From Sinomonas sp. P10A9 (GTDB taxonomy: Bacteria > Actinomycetota > Actinomycetes > Actinomycetales > Micrococcaceae), in assembly GCF_041022165.1 (NCBI RefSeq), contig NZ_CP163302.1, forward strand, positions 1,674,001 through 1,738,000: a DNA stretch of 64,000 nucleotides, read 5' to 3'. The position numbers were made by a program, and so were the translations under genes. The notes beneath the pieces were generated by a model that saw nothing but the letters and a program-made list of their open reading frames with translations, had not been told where the DNA came from and did no database searches. Below, piece by piece: positions 1 through 9,115 of this stretch (within the stretch, counting starts at the first letter, position 1; each line of letters begins with the position of its first letter).

Positions 1-287
1 CCGAGCGCGTACGCGGAGATGAGTTGTCCGGCCTCGGGCGTGCTGATGGCGAGACCGCGCTCGATCTCCTTGAGAAGGCCCATCGTCGCGAACTCGACAG
101 TGCCGATGGCGAATCCGCCCAGACCGAGGGCGAGCATGGCCCAGAACAGCGGGCGCGGGGCGAGCAGCGTCGAGGGGCGGTGGGTGCGCGGAGCGACCGC
201 GTCCGCGGGCTGCTCGAGTAGTGACTGCTCGGGTCGTGTCTGGTGGGGTGGGGCCGAGTCGGCCAGGGGACGTTCGGGCGTTGGCAC
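1..287 (-). CDS. MFS transporter, N-terminal part (gene runs off the window)
   Basis: Only the first 95 or so codons are in the window; the rest lies to the left of base 1. After a hydrophilic, Pro/Glu-rich leader of about 45 residues, the first membrane helix reads like the start of AraJ/Bcr-type major facilitator drug or sugar efflux proteins (a GGFAIGTVEFATMGLL segment resembles the family's FxIGTxEFxxMGLLP signature). The GTG start at 287 was chosen because GAGGA lies 8 nt upstream; an ATG a little further upstream is in another frame. Substrate unknown. The gene diverges from the NUDIX gene. Confidence 0.7.
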   Translation of the reverse strand, partial: MPTPERPLADSAPPHQTRPEQSLLEQPADAVAPRTHRPSTLLAPRPLFWAMLALGLGGFAIGTVEFATMGLLKEIERGLAISTPEAGQLISAYAL

Positions 288-388
288 GGCGTTGTTCCTC
301 GGGTGGCATGGGCGAAGGTGGAGGAACAGCGTTGGCCCTCGGTCCTTGCCAACACTACGGCGCGCAGGGTCATTCCATGGGCCCTGCC

Positions 389-394
389 TAGACT
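389..394 (+). promoter_or_regulatory. Leaderless -10 box (TAGACT) of the NUDIX gene
   Basis: TAGACT ends 7 nt before the GTG at 402 and there is no Shine-Dalgarno sequence. This is the TANNNT-N6/7-start arrangement of leaderless actinobacterial mRNAs, and it recurs at several genes in the window. Confidence 0.5.
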
Positions 395-401
395 GTGACT
401 C

Positions 402-863
402 GTGCAGACGCAGACTGAGGGCAGCGCGGAACCCGCGGACAACGGAGGGCTCCTGCAGGTCGTGGGCGGCGCGATCGTCGACTCGCTCGAGCGGCCCGTG
501 CGGCTCCTCGTGGCACGGCGGACGGCGCCCGAGGCCTTCGCGGGGATGTGGGAGTTCCCGGGCGGCAAGGTCGAGGCGGGGGAGGCACCCGAGGACGGAC
601 TCCGCCGGGAGCTGCGCGAAGAACTCGGTGTGGGCGTGGTCCTCGGTGACGAGATTCCCGGTCCGCTCGTCCAGGGCTGGCCGCTCAGCGGGGCGGCCGC
701 GATGCGGGTATGGGTTGCGGCGGTGCACGATGGGGCGCCGGCTCCACTCGAGGACCACGACGAGCTTCGTTGGGTCGAGCTCGACGGCGACCGGATCATG
801 GACCTGCCCTGGATACCCGCGGACCTCCCGATCGTCGACGCGCTCCGCAGACACTTGGCTTAG
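402..863 (+). CDS. NUDIX hydrolase, MutT-like (deoxy)nucleotide pyrophosphohydrolase
   Basis: A 153-residue cytosolic protein with a complete NUDIX box (GX5EX7REUXEEXGU) at about residues 52-74: G, then E of GE, then RELREELGV, the acidic cluster that binds Mg2+. MutT-like members hydrolyse oxidised or non-canonical (d)NTPs such as 8-oxo-dGTP, or CTP-like nucleotides, to the monophosphate. The phrase WEFPGGKVE and the single compact domain fit the sanitising MutT/NudG branch rather than ADP-ribose hydrolases. GTG start at 402 is supported by the TAGACT box 7 nt upstream. It stands alone, convergent with the radical SAM gene. Confidence 0.85.
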   Translation: MQTQTEGSAEPADNGGLLQVVGGAIVDSLERPVRLLVARRTAPEAFAGMWEFPGGKVEAGEAPEDGLRRELREELGVGVVLGDEIPGPLVQGWPLSGAAAMRVWVAAVHDGAPAPLEDHDELRWVELDGDRIMDLPWIPADLPIVDALRRHLA

Positions 864-934
864 ACGCGGGCAGCCGTCTGGAACTGTGCCGCGCCGGGAC
901 TCACCGGCTCAGAAGGCGGGCTGTCCTGGAACAA

Positions 935-958
935 GGCGCTGCCCTAGAAGAGGGCGCC
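935..958. terminator. Possible bidirectional terminator between convergent genes
   Basis: GGCGCTGCCCT (935-945) can pair with AGGGCGCC (951-958) around a 5-nt loop with a 2-nt bulge. It sits between the ends of the NUDIX and radical SAM genes. No clear T-run on either strand, so the call is tentative. Confidence 0.35.
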
Positions 959-977
959 GTCCTACGAGGGCACTCTC

Positions 978-2108
978 CTAGAACAGTGCATCCTGCAGCG
1001 GATCGCTTTCCTGATGCCGGGGGTTCTCAGAGCCGCCGCGCCGAGCGTGGCCGCCGCCGCGGTGTGCTCTTTCGCCACTGAGCGGGCGTTCGGCGCGGGC
1101 TGTGGCATCCCGATGCCCAAAGGCCTCATCGCGCTCGAAACCTCGCCCGAACCCGTGCCGCGCTTTGGCCGCAGCAACTCGCTTCCCCAGCCACGAGCGA
1201 TACTCGGCCGGAGCGTAGGCGCCCTTCGCGTAGAGGCTGCGGTACCGCCCCACGAGGTGTGGATTGGTGCGGGCCAGCCACCCCATGAACCACTCGCGGG
1301 TTCCTGGCCGCAGGTGCAGCGCCCCGGTCGTCACCCCGGTTGCCCCCGCCGCAGCCAGCTTTCCCATGAGAGCGTCCAGATGCTCCTCCGAGTCCGTGAG
1401 CCAGGGCAGGATCGGCATCACCATGACGCCGCAGGGCAGGCCGGCCTCGCGGAGGCGCGAGATGAGAGTGAGGCGCGCGGCGGGGGACGGCGTTCCCGGC
1501 TCGATGGCCGCTTGGAGCTCGGGGTCCAGCACTGCGAGGGAGATCCCCGCACTGATCGGCACGTTGGCCCCTGCGGCCTTGAGCAGCGGGATGTCACGTG
1601 CGAGGAGGGTGCCCTTGGTCAGGATGGAGAACGGTGTGCCGGAGCCTGCCAATGCCCTGATGATCCCCGGCATGAGTGCGTAGCGGCCCTCGGCCCGCTG
1701 GTACGGGTCCGTATTGGTGCCCAGGGCCACGTGCTCTCGGTCCCACGAGGGCTTCGAAACTTCCGCTCGGAGGACCTCCGCGACGTTGACCTTGACGACG
1801 AGCTGCCGGTCGAAGTCGAGGCCGGCGTCGAGGTCGAGATACGTGTGGGTATTGCGGGCGAAGCAGTACACGCAGGCGTGGCTGCAGCCACGGTATGGAT
1901 TGACCGTCCAGCGGAACGGCATCGAGGACGCCGGCGGGACCTTGTTGAGCGCCGATTTCGCGGCGACCTCGTGGAAGGTGATTCCCTGGAACTCCGGCGT
2001 CCTCACCGTGCGCAGCGCGCCCGCAAGGGACAGGAGGGGCGGCTGGGCCGGGAGGCCGCTGTCCGACCCGGGGAGCGGTTCGGCCACCGTTTGCGTGTTC
2101 CATCGCAT
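978..2108 (-). CDS. Rv2578c-family radical SAM protein
   Basis: A 376-residue radical SAM protein related to the SplB-like (COG1533) group. The CX3CX2C cluster motif is CSHACVYC at about residues 75-82, followed by FARNTHTYLDLD, characteristic of the mycobacterial Rv2578c family; those proteins can carry an intein, but none is seen here. It should bind one 4Fe-4S cluster and SAM; the substrate is not known. The last 60 residues or so are a charged, Gly/Arg-rich tail unlike the core. The start at 2108 was chosen over an ATG at 2117 because family members begin MRW, and because TTGACA (2144-2139), a 17-bp spacer and TCGAAT (2121-2116) place transcription start at this codon. A palindrome covers the spacer and -10. 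Confidence 0.85.
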   Translation of the reverse strand: MRWNTQTVAEPLPGSDSGLPAQPPLLSLAGALRTVRTPEFQGITFHEVAAKSALNKVPPASSMPFRWTVNPYRGCSHACVYCFARNTHTYLDLDAGLDFDRQLVVKVNVAEVLRAEVSKPSWDREHVALGTNTDPYQRAEGRYALMPGIIRALAGSGTPFSILTKGTLLARDIPLLKAAGANVPISAGISLAVLDPELQAAIEPGTPSPAARLTLISRLREAGLPCGVMVMPILPWLTDSEEHLDALMGKLAAAGATGVTTGALHLRPGTREWFMGWLARTNPHLVGRYRSLYAKGAYAPAEYRSWLGKRVAAAKARHGFGRGFERDEAFGHRDATARAERPLSGERAHRGGGHARRGGSENPRHQESDPLQDALF

Positions 2109-2115
2109 AGCGTAC

Positions 2116-2135
2116 ATTCGAATCTATCTTCGAAT
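2116..2135. promoter_or_regulatory. 20-bp palindromic operator in the radical SAM promoter, LexA-box-like
   Basis: ATTCGAA (2116-2122) and TTCGAAT (2129-2135) form a perfect inverted repeat around TCTATC. It lies between a perfect -35 (TTGACA, minus strand 2144-2139) and the start codon of the radical SAM gene. Read on the minus strand it resembles the actinobacterial SOS box TCGAAC-N4-GTTCGA in 10 of 12 defined positions. That a repressor binds here is likely; that it is LexA is inference. Confidence 0.5.
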
Positions 2136-2201
2136 TGATGTCAAGCGCCCTGCGCGGGGATGTCGGGTGCGGGGCCCCAGACGCTGCATCCAGACTCAGG
2201 T

Positions 2202-2843
2202 CTAGGCGAGCGCCCACGCGACGATGAGCGAGGCCGAGACCTCGGTCTCGCCCGGCTCGAGGGGCGCGCTGGCCTCGGCCGCCGCGAAGGCCACCCTGCG
2301 CATCGGCACCGGCTGGCCGGGCATGCCCCCCTGGGGCCCCGCGTCGATGCGGACCACGGCGCCGAGTCCGCGTCCTGCGAGCTGTGCGAGCCGCTCGGCG
2401 CACGCCTTGGCGTCGAGGAAGGCAGCCTCCTGCGCCGAAGCCCGGGCCGTGGATTCATCGGAGATCCCGAGTGCGAGCCCATTGATCCGCACGGCGTCAC
2501 CGCCTGCCGTCACGACGGCGTCGAGCAGGTCTCCGGTGCGCGCGAGGTCCCTCGCCCGCACGGTCAGCCCGCGGCCCGCCGCGTATCCGACCAACCGCTG
2601 CCCGCGCCCCTCCTCCCAAGTCATCTCGGGGGTGACGGTGAGCGAGGTCGAGGCGATGTCGTTGCGGGCGACGCCGGCCCGCAGCGCTGCGGCGACGATC
2701 GCCTCCGAGGCGCGCGACGCGCCGTCGTACGCATCCTTCAGGCGCTGCGAGCGGACCTCGGAGCCGAGACGGAGGATCGCGAGGTCCGGCACTGCCATGA
2801 CGGAACCTGTCCCGGTGACGGTGATGGTGTCGGGGTGGCTCAT
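2202..2843 (-). CDS. SIMPL domain (DUF541) protein
   Basis: 213 residues, with the SIMPL/DUF541 pattern: an opening ITVTGTGSV..VPDLA strand, a middle TSLTVTPEM stretch, and a C-terminal region of alternating hydrophobic strands. Family members form oligomeric beta-rich assemblies of uncertain role (the name comes from a protein interacting with mouse pelle-like kinase); bacterial ones are often periplasmic, but no signal peptide is visible here, so this copy is probably cytosolic. Its ATG overlaps the stop of the upstream HEARH-motif gene by 4 bp (ATGA), so the two are translationally coupled. Confidence 0.8.
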   Translation of the reverse strand: MSHPDTITVTGTGSVMAVPDLAILRLGSEVRSQRLKDAYDGASRASEAIVAAALRAGVARNDIASTSLTVTPEMTWEEGRGQRLVGYAAGRGLTVRARDLARTGDLLDAVVTAGGDAVRINGLALGISDESTARASAQEAAFLDAKACAERLAQLAGRGLGAVVRIDAGPQGGMPGQPVPMRRVAFAAAEASAPLEPGETEVSASLIVAWALA

Positions 2844-3268
2844 GGTCTCAGATCCTTACGTGGCAGGTAGCCGCCGTCCTCGAGGCCGGCGAGGCGTTCG
2901 AACGGGTTGAAGGAGGCCGGGTCGCCGGGCCGTGCGAGCGTGACGGCGGCGCCAGCGAGGTAGCCGGCGAAGTACAGGGGGAGGAACGGCAGCCCGAGGC
3001 AGACCGCGTACTGGGTCGCGTGGCGGGCCTCGTGGGCGAAGAGCTCGCGACGCGAGACGAGCTCGGCGGCGCTGCCTCTCGTGAAGACGACGTTCCCCAC
3101 CGTGAAGGCGCCAGCCACGGGGAGCCTCGGACGGTAGGACTCGGCGACGAACAGCCCGCCGGGGCCGCGGCGCAGGGGCGTCCGTGCCACTGCGGCCACG
3201 AGGAGGCCGAGCAGCGTCGAGAGGTTCAGCGTGTTGAGCACAGCCCGTGCCCGGGTCCCAGCGCGCAC
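2840..3268 (-). CDS. Small protein with HEARHATQY motif, possible metallopeptidase-like fold
   Basis: A 142-residue protein not firmly recognised. An N-terminal hydrophobic helix (about residues 10-30) is followed by a beta-rich part ending FTVGNVVF, then HEARHATQY at about 84-92 and a second hydrophobic segment (LPFLPLYFAGYLAGAAV). HExxH is the zinc motif of gluzincins, and here the sequence is H-E-A-R-H, a formal HExxH match; a downstream Glu in an ERLAGLEDGG stretch could be a third ligand. It resembles the DUF4157-like peptidase remnants found in actinobacteria, but activity is unproven. First gene of a two-gene unit with the SIMPL protein. Confidence 0.6.
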   Translation of the reverse strand: MRAGTRARAVLNTLNLSTLLGLLVAAVARTPLRRGPGGLFVAESYRPRLPVAGAFTVGNVVFTRGSAAELVSRRELFAHEARHATQYAVCLGLPFLPLYFAGYLAGAAVTLARPGDPASFNPFERLAGLEDGGYLPRKDLRP

Positions 3269-3290
3269 AGGTGCATAGTAGCCCGTGAAT

Positions 3291-4394
<1,104 letters not shown>

Positions 4395-4398
4395 TCAC

Positions 4399-6945
4399 AT
4401 GCGAATCCCCCTTTCGTGGCTGCGCGAGTACACGCAGCTTCCTGCCGACGCGACGGCAGAGGACCTCATGGCAGACCTGGTGAAGGTTGGCCTCGAGGAA
4501 GAAGACGTCCACCGTCCCTCGGACTCGATCCGCGGGCCGATCGTCGTCGGGCAGGTGCTCAGCGCCGAGAAGGAGCCGCAGAGCAACGGCAAGACGATCA
4601 ACTGGTGTCAGGTCCGGGTAGTCCCGGAGGGCCAGGAGCAGACGCTCACGGGCAAGGGCATCGAGCCCTCCGGCGTCCAGGGCATCGTGTGCGGCGCGCA
4701 CAACTTCGAAGCGGGGGACAAGGTCGTCGTGACCCTCCCCGGCGCGACGCTGCCCGGGGACTTCCACATTGCGGCCCGCAAGACGTACGGCCACGTCTCG
4801 GCGGGCATGATCGCGTCCGTCCGAGAGCTCGGGATCGGTGACGACCACGACGGCATCCTCGTGCTCTCGCGCATCGGGCTCGACCCCGAGATCGGCACGG
4901 ACGCGCTCGAGCTCCTCGGCCTGACCGACGAGGCCGCCGAGATCAACGTGACCCCCGACCGGGCCTACTGCTTCTCGATCCGAGGTATCGCCCGCGAGTA
5001 CTCGCACGCGACGGGCACCGCGTTCACCGATCCGGCCGAGCTCGTCAAGGCGCCCGAGACGCTCGGGGGCGGCTACGGCGTCGTGCTCGACGACCAGACG
5101 CCCATCTACGGCGTCCCCGGCTGTGACCGCTTCGTGGCGCGCACCGTGCGCGGCATCGACCCGACGCGCCCCACGCCGCCGTGGATGGTCTCGCGCCTGC
5201 GTCTGGCGGGCGTGCGCTCGATCTCGCTGCCCGTGGACATCTCGAACTACGTCATGTTCGAGCTCGGCCAGCCGACCCACTGCTACGACCTCGACAAGCT
5301 CACCGGACCCATCACGGTTCGCCGAGCCGCCGCGGGGGAGAGGATCACGACCCTCGACGAGAAGGTCCGCTCCCTCGATGCCGAGGACCTCCTCATCACC
5401 GACGAGTCGGGTCCGATCGGCATCGCCGGCGTCATGGGCGGTGCCTCGACCGAGTGCTCCGATGACACAGTCAACGTCCTCGTCGAGGCCGCGCACTTTG
5501 ACACCGTGAGCATCGCCCGCTCGCGCCGACGCCACAGGCTCCCGTCTGAGGCGTCCAAGCGCTTCGAGCGCGGCGTCGACTGGAATGTCGCGCACGTGGC
5601 AGCGCAGCGCGTCGTCGACCTCCTGGTCGAGCTGGGCGGCGGCACCGCCGACGAGTCCGGGACCGACGTCGGGACGGCGCCGGAGCCCGTCCGGATCGAG
5701 CTGCCCGCTGGATTCGCGTCGGAGCGGATCGGCATGGAGTTCAGCGACGAGCTCATCACGCGCAGCCTCGGCGACCTCGGCGCCGACGTTGAGCGGGCCG
5801 GCGCAGACTTCGTCGTCACTCCGCCGAGCTGGCGCAATGACCTGGAGACGAAGGAGGACCTGTCCGAGGAGATCGCACGCCTCGTCGGCTACGACAAGAT
5901 CCCCTCGAGACTTCCGACCGCGCCTCCGGGCCGCGGCTTCACGCGCACGCAGCAGCAGCGCCGGCGCCTCGTCCAGGGGCTCGCCGATGCGGGCCTCACC
6001 GAGATCCTCGCGTACCCGTTCGCCACGAAGGTGCAGAATGAGACGTTCGGGGTCGCCGAGGCCGGCGCGCCGCGCGCGGCGGTCAAGCTCGCGAACCCGC
6101 TGAGCGAGGAGCACGGCTGGCTCCGCACGTCGCTGCTCCCGGGCCTCATCGACACGGCCAAGCGCAATCACTCCCGCGGCTTCCGCGACCTCGCGATCTA
6201 CGAGGCGGGCCTGGTGTTCCTGCCCGGCGACGGGGTGCTCGGCACCCCGAGCATCCCGCCGCTCGGCGTCCGCCCGCCCGAGGACGTCCTCGACGCGCTC
6301 TACGACGGGCTCCCGGACCAGCCGCTGCACATCGGCGCGGTGTTCACGGGCAGGGAGACCCCGGAGTCGCCCGGCAACGCTCCCCGCGCCTGGGACTGGG
6401 CTGACGCGCTCGACGTCGCCCGGCTCGCCGGCGAGGTTCTCGGCGTCGAGCTCGTGGTCGCGCAGGGATCGCATCAGGCGTTCCACCCCGGCCGCGCTGC
6501 CCAGCTCTCGCTCTTCTCCGGCGAGGTCGTCGGATACGCGGGCGAGCTGCACCCCAAGCTGCTCGCGGAGCTCGACATGCCGGCGCGCTCCGTCGCGTTC
6601 GAGCTTGACGCCGACGTGCTCTTCGAGGCGGCCCCGGACGTTGTCGTGGCGAAGCACCTCTCTGCGTTCCCGGTCGCGACGCAGGACGTCGCCCTCATCG
6701 TCGACGCCTCCGTGCCCGCTGACGAGATCCTGGGGTCGCTGCGGGAGGGCGCTGGCGAGCTCCTCGAGGAGATCCACCTGTTCGACGTCTACACGGGCAA
6801 GGGCATCGACGAGGGCAAGAAGTCGCTTGCCTTCGGGCTCCGCTTCCGCGCCGCCGACCGCACCCTCACCGCCGACGAGGCATCCGAGGCGCGCGCCGCT
6901 GCCGTGGCGCTCGCGGCCGAGCGGTTCGGCGCGGTCCAGCGCTGA
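4399..6945 (+). CDS. pheT: Phenylalanine-tRNA ligase beta subunit
   Basis: 848 residues. Domain order fits bacterial PheT: N-terminal B1, the EMAP/tRNA-binding-like OB fold around residues 40-150 (QVLSAEKEPQSNGKTINWCQV), the B3/B4 editing region (FEGLD-type site near VMGG-STEC at about 345-355), the B5 domain, the catalytic-like B6/B7 domain (NPLSEEHGWLRTSLLPGL at about 567) and the C-terminal ferredoxin-like anticodon-binding domain (LSAFPVATQDVALIV onward). It edits mischarged Tyr-tRNA-Phe and binds tRNA. GGAG inside the end of pheS provides the ribosome site. Confidence 0.97.
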   Translation: MRIPLSWLREYTQLPADATAEDLMADLVKVGLEEEDVHRPSDSIRGPIVVGQVLSAEKEPQSNGKTINWCQVRVVPEGQEQTLTGKGIEPSGVQGIVCGAHNFEAGDKVVVTLPGATLPGDFHIAARKTYGHVSAGMIASVRELGIGDDHDGILVLSRIGLDPEIGTDALELLGLTDEAAEINVTPDRAYCFSIRGIAREYSHATGTAFTDPAELVKAPETLGGGYGVVLDDQTPIYGVPGCDRFVARTVRGIDPTRPTPPWMVSRLRLAGVRSISLPVDISNYVMFELGQPTHCYDLDKLTGPITVRRAAAGERITTLDEKVRSLDAEDLLITDESGPIGIAGVMGGASTECSDDTVNVLVEAAHFDTVSIARSRRRHRLPSEASKRFERGVDWNVAHVAAQRVVDLLVELGGGTADESGTDVGTAPEPVRIELPAGFASERIGMEFSDELITRSLGDLGADVERAGADFVVTPPSWRNDLETKEDLSEEIARLVGYDKIPSRLPTAPPGRGFTRTQQQRRRLVQGLADAGLTEILAYPFATKVQNETFGVAEAGAPRAAVKLANPLSEEHGWLRTSLLPGLIDTAKRNHSRGFRDLAIYEAGLVFLPGDGVLGTPSIPPLGVRPPEDVLDALYDGLPDQPLHIGAVFTGRETPESPGNAPRAWDWADALDVARLAGEVLGVELVVAQGSHQAFHPGRAAQLSLFSGEVVGYAGELHPKLLAELDMPARSVAFELDADVLFEAAPDVVVAKHLSAFPVATQDVALIVDASVPADEILGSLREGAGELLEEIHLFDVYTGKGIDEGKKSLAFGLRFRAADRTLTADEASEARAAAVALAAERFGAVQR

Positions 6946-6977
6946 CGGCGTCCCGTCCGCTCGGGAGGTGAGCTTCG

Positions 6978-7706
6978 GTGCCGGGGGATCTCGTGCTGAG
7001 GGCGGTGCCCCTCGGCGCCCCGGGCTCGCCGCTTCCGGACGGCGCCCCGACCCCCGGTGAGCTCGAGCGGGCCGCTGCACTGGTCGACGCCGTGCAGCGG
7101 CACCGCTTCCTCGCCGGGCGTCTCGCGCTCCGGGCGTTCGTCGCGGGCCTTCTCGGGGTTGACCCCTACGAGGTGCGCCCCGCGTACACGTGCCTCGAGT
7201 GCGGGGTCGGGGAGCACGGTCGGCCGGGCTTCGTCCTCGCACACGACGGCGCCCCGCTTGGTGCGCTGGGCAGGTCCCGTCGGCTGCCCATCGCCGCGAG
7301 CATGTCCCGCGCTGGCGAGTGGGCCCTCGTCGCGGCCGACACCTCGCGCTCTGAGCGCACGCTCGTTCCCTTGGACCTCGAGGTGAGGCCCGGCGACGCG
7401 GAGGTCGGGCGGGGGATGGGGATCGGCGTCGACCTGGTCCGTGTCGCCGACGTCCGCGGCGCGATCCCGGATGCCGCCCTCACCCCGGCCGAGCGGCGTC
7501 GGGTGTCGGCGGCCGCCGACCCCGCGGCGGAGGCAGCGCGGCTCTGGGCCCGCAAGGAGGCCCTCCTCAAGGCACTCAGCACAGGACTGCGGACCGATCC
7601 GGCATCTGTCGAGGCCCTCGGCGACCGCCGCGTGAGCGATCTCGACGCCCGCTCTCTCGGGCTCCCGGAGGGCTTTGTCGCGGCCCTCGCCAGACCCACG
7701 CTCTGA
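6978..7706 (+). CDS. 4'-phosphopantetheinyl transferase, Sfp-like
   Basis: 242 residues with Sfp-superfamily marks: the N-terminal R-HRFLAGR-ALR segment, IAASMSRAGEWALVA (the family's SxSH-G-A region, with Arg where His is usual), the Mg2+-binding GIGVDLVRV at about residues 147-155 and WARKEALLKALSTGL (W-x-KEA-LKA-G) at about 195. Such enzymes transfer phosphopantetheine from CoA to a carrier-protein Ser. The only carrier domain close by is that of the Pls-like synthetase 1.4 kb away, the likely client, although the intervening aminopeptidase operon is convergent. GTG start with GGGAGG upstream. A second, different member lies at 23976-24635. Confidence 0.8.
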   Translation: MPGDLVLRAVPLGAPGSPLPDGAPTPGELERAAALVDAVQRHRFLAGRLALRAFVAGLLGVDPYEVRPAYTCLECGVGEHGRPGFVLAHDGAPLGALGRSRRLPIAASMSRAGEWALVAADTSRSERTLVPLDLEVRPGDAEVGRGMGIGVDLVRVADVRGAIPDAALTPAERRRVSAAADPAAEAARLWARKEALLKALSTGLRTDPASVEALGDRRVSDLDARSLGLPEGFVAALARPTL

Positions 7707-7712
7707 GGGTCG

Positions 7713-7731
7713 CGTTCTGGCTCCCAGAACG
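7713..7731. terminator. Hairpin between convergent genes
   Basis: CGTTCTGG (7713-7720) and CCAGAACG (7724-7731) form a perfect 8-bp stem with a CTC loop, between the ends of the phosphopantetheinyl transferase and aminopeptidase genes. It could terminate both. No U-tract. Confidence 0.5.
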
Positions 7732-7741
7732 GGCGCGGGGG

Positions 7742-9115
7742 CTAGGTCGGCATGGCAGGGAGCTTGCGCTCGAAGAGCCAGGGGCGCAGGAGCTCGGCGG
7801 GCCGGAACCTCCGAGCGCCGGCCCCGACGCGTTCCAGGAGCTCCACGAAATCAGAGGTCGAGGCGTTCCCGTGGCGGTTCTCCTCGCCGAAGGCCCTGAG
7901 GGCACGGAAGAATCGGTCGTCGCCGACGGCGCACCGCACGGCATGCAGGGCGAGGGCCCCGCGCTTGTACACGCGGTCATCGAACATGAGGTCGGGCCCC
8001 GGATCGCCGATGAGGAAGTCCTGCTTCTGTGCGGCGACGAGCTTCCAGGCGGAGGCCGCCCGGGAGCGCACCGAGCCCTGCCCGGCGTGCTCGCTCCATA
8101 GCCACTCGGCGTAGCACGCGAATCCCTCATGCAGCCAGATGTCCTCCCACCGCCGCACCGTCACGGAGTTGCCGAACCACTGGTGCGCGAGCTCGTGGGC
8201 GATGAGCCGCTGGGACTCCCAGGACCGGGTGATGTGGTTGCGCCCCAGGATCGAGAGTGTCTGCGCCTCGAGCGGAATCTCGAGGGGGTCCTCGGTGACC
8301 ACGACCGTGTAGTCGCGGAACGGATACGGACCGAACAGGTCCGAGAACAGCTCGACCATGGCCCGCTGGTCCCGAAGTCCCGCCAGGGCCGCCTGCTTCA
8401 GATCGGGAGGAACCGCGGCATACACGCCGACGCCGGGCGAGGCCCGGTGAGGGATGTGCCCGAGCTCGAGGAGCTGGTATCGGCCGATGAGGAGCGTCGC
8501 AAGGTAGGGCGCCATGGGCTCGTGGACCTCGTACACCCACGTCTCCCGGCTCGCCTTGCGGCGGTGGCCCACAAGGAGGCCGTTCGAGACGACCCGGTAG
8601 CCGGCGTCCGCGGTGGCGGAGATGCGGAACGTGGCCTTCTGGCTCGGATGATCGTTGCAGGGGAACCAGGTGGGCGCACCGACCGGCTGACCCGCTACGA
8701 TCACGCCGTCCGAAAGCTCCTCCCAGCCCACCTCGCCCCACTGCCCGTCCGCGGGCCCCGGATTGCCCTCGTACCGCACCTCGAGGGTGAAGTCCTTGCC
8801 TTTCGCGAGCGGGGACGCGGGGGTGATGCGGAGTTCGTTGCCGCGTTGGACCGTCCGTGCGGGCTTGGCGCCGTCCACCTGGGCCTTGAGCGCGCGCATG
8901 CCGGTGAGGCTCAGGGTGATCGTCTCCAGCCGCTCCTTCGCGGTGGCGCGGATCCGTGCGCGCCCGGCGAGGCGGTTGCTCGCGAGGCGGATGTCGAGCT
9001 CGAGGTCGTAGTGCCGCACGCGGTAGGCGCCGCTCCCGTGGCCGGGCGTGTACTGGTCCGGGAGGGCGCCGTTCTTGGACGTCTTCTTCGGCAGGATGTG
9101 CTTGTAAGGGCTCAC
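7742..9115 (-). CDS. M1-family zinc metallopeptidase (aminopeptidase)
   Basis: 457 residues, shorter than aminopeptidase N (about 870) because the C-terminal armadillo-like domain is missing. The M1 core is complete: the beta-rich N-terminal domain, the Q-TLSILGRNH substrate-binding strand in place of GxMEN, zinc ligands in HELAHQWFGN, and the third ligand Glu in WLHEGFACYAE 19 residues after the second zinc His; a Tyr in the C-terminal helical part would be the transition-state residue. No signal peptide. The GTG at 9115 overlaps the stop of the Pls-like synthetase (GTGA), so the peptidase is made as a coupled second product. Poly-lysine-degrading enzymes of Streptomyces are described as membrane-bound Zn aminopeptidases, so removal of product or self-protection is a reasonable inferred role. 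Confidence 0.88.
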   Translation of the reverse strand: MSPYKHILPKKTSKNGALPDQYTPGHGSGAYRVRHYDLELDIRLASNRLAGRARIRATAKERLETITLSLTGMRALKAQVDGAKPARTVQRGNELRITPASPLAKGKDFTLEVRYEGNPGPADGQWGEVGWEELSDGVIVAGQPVGAPTWFPCNDHPSQKATFRISATADAGYRVVSNGLLVGHRRKASRETWVYEVHEPMAPYLATLLIGRYQLLELGHIPHRASPGVGVYAAVPPDLKQAALAGLRDQRAMVELFSDLFGPYPFRDYTVVVTEDPLEIPLEAQTLSILGRNHITRSWESQRLIAHELAHQWFGNSVTVRRWEDIWLHEGFACYAEWLWSEHAGQGSVRSRAASAWKLVAAQKQDFLIGDPGPDLMFDDRVYKRGALALHAVRCAVGDDRFFRALRAFGEENRHGNASTSDFVELLERVGAGARRFRPAELLRPWLFERKLPAMPT

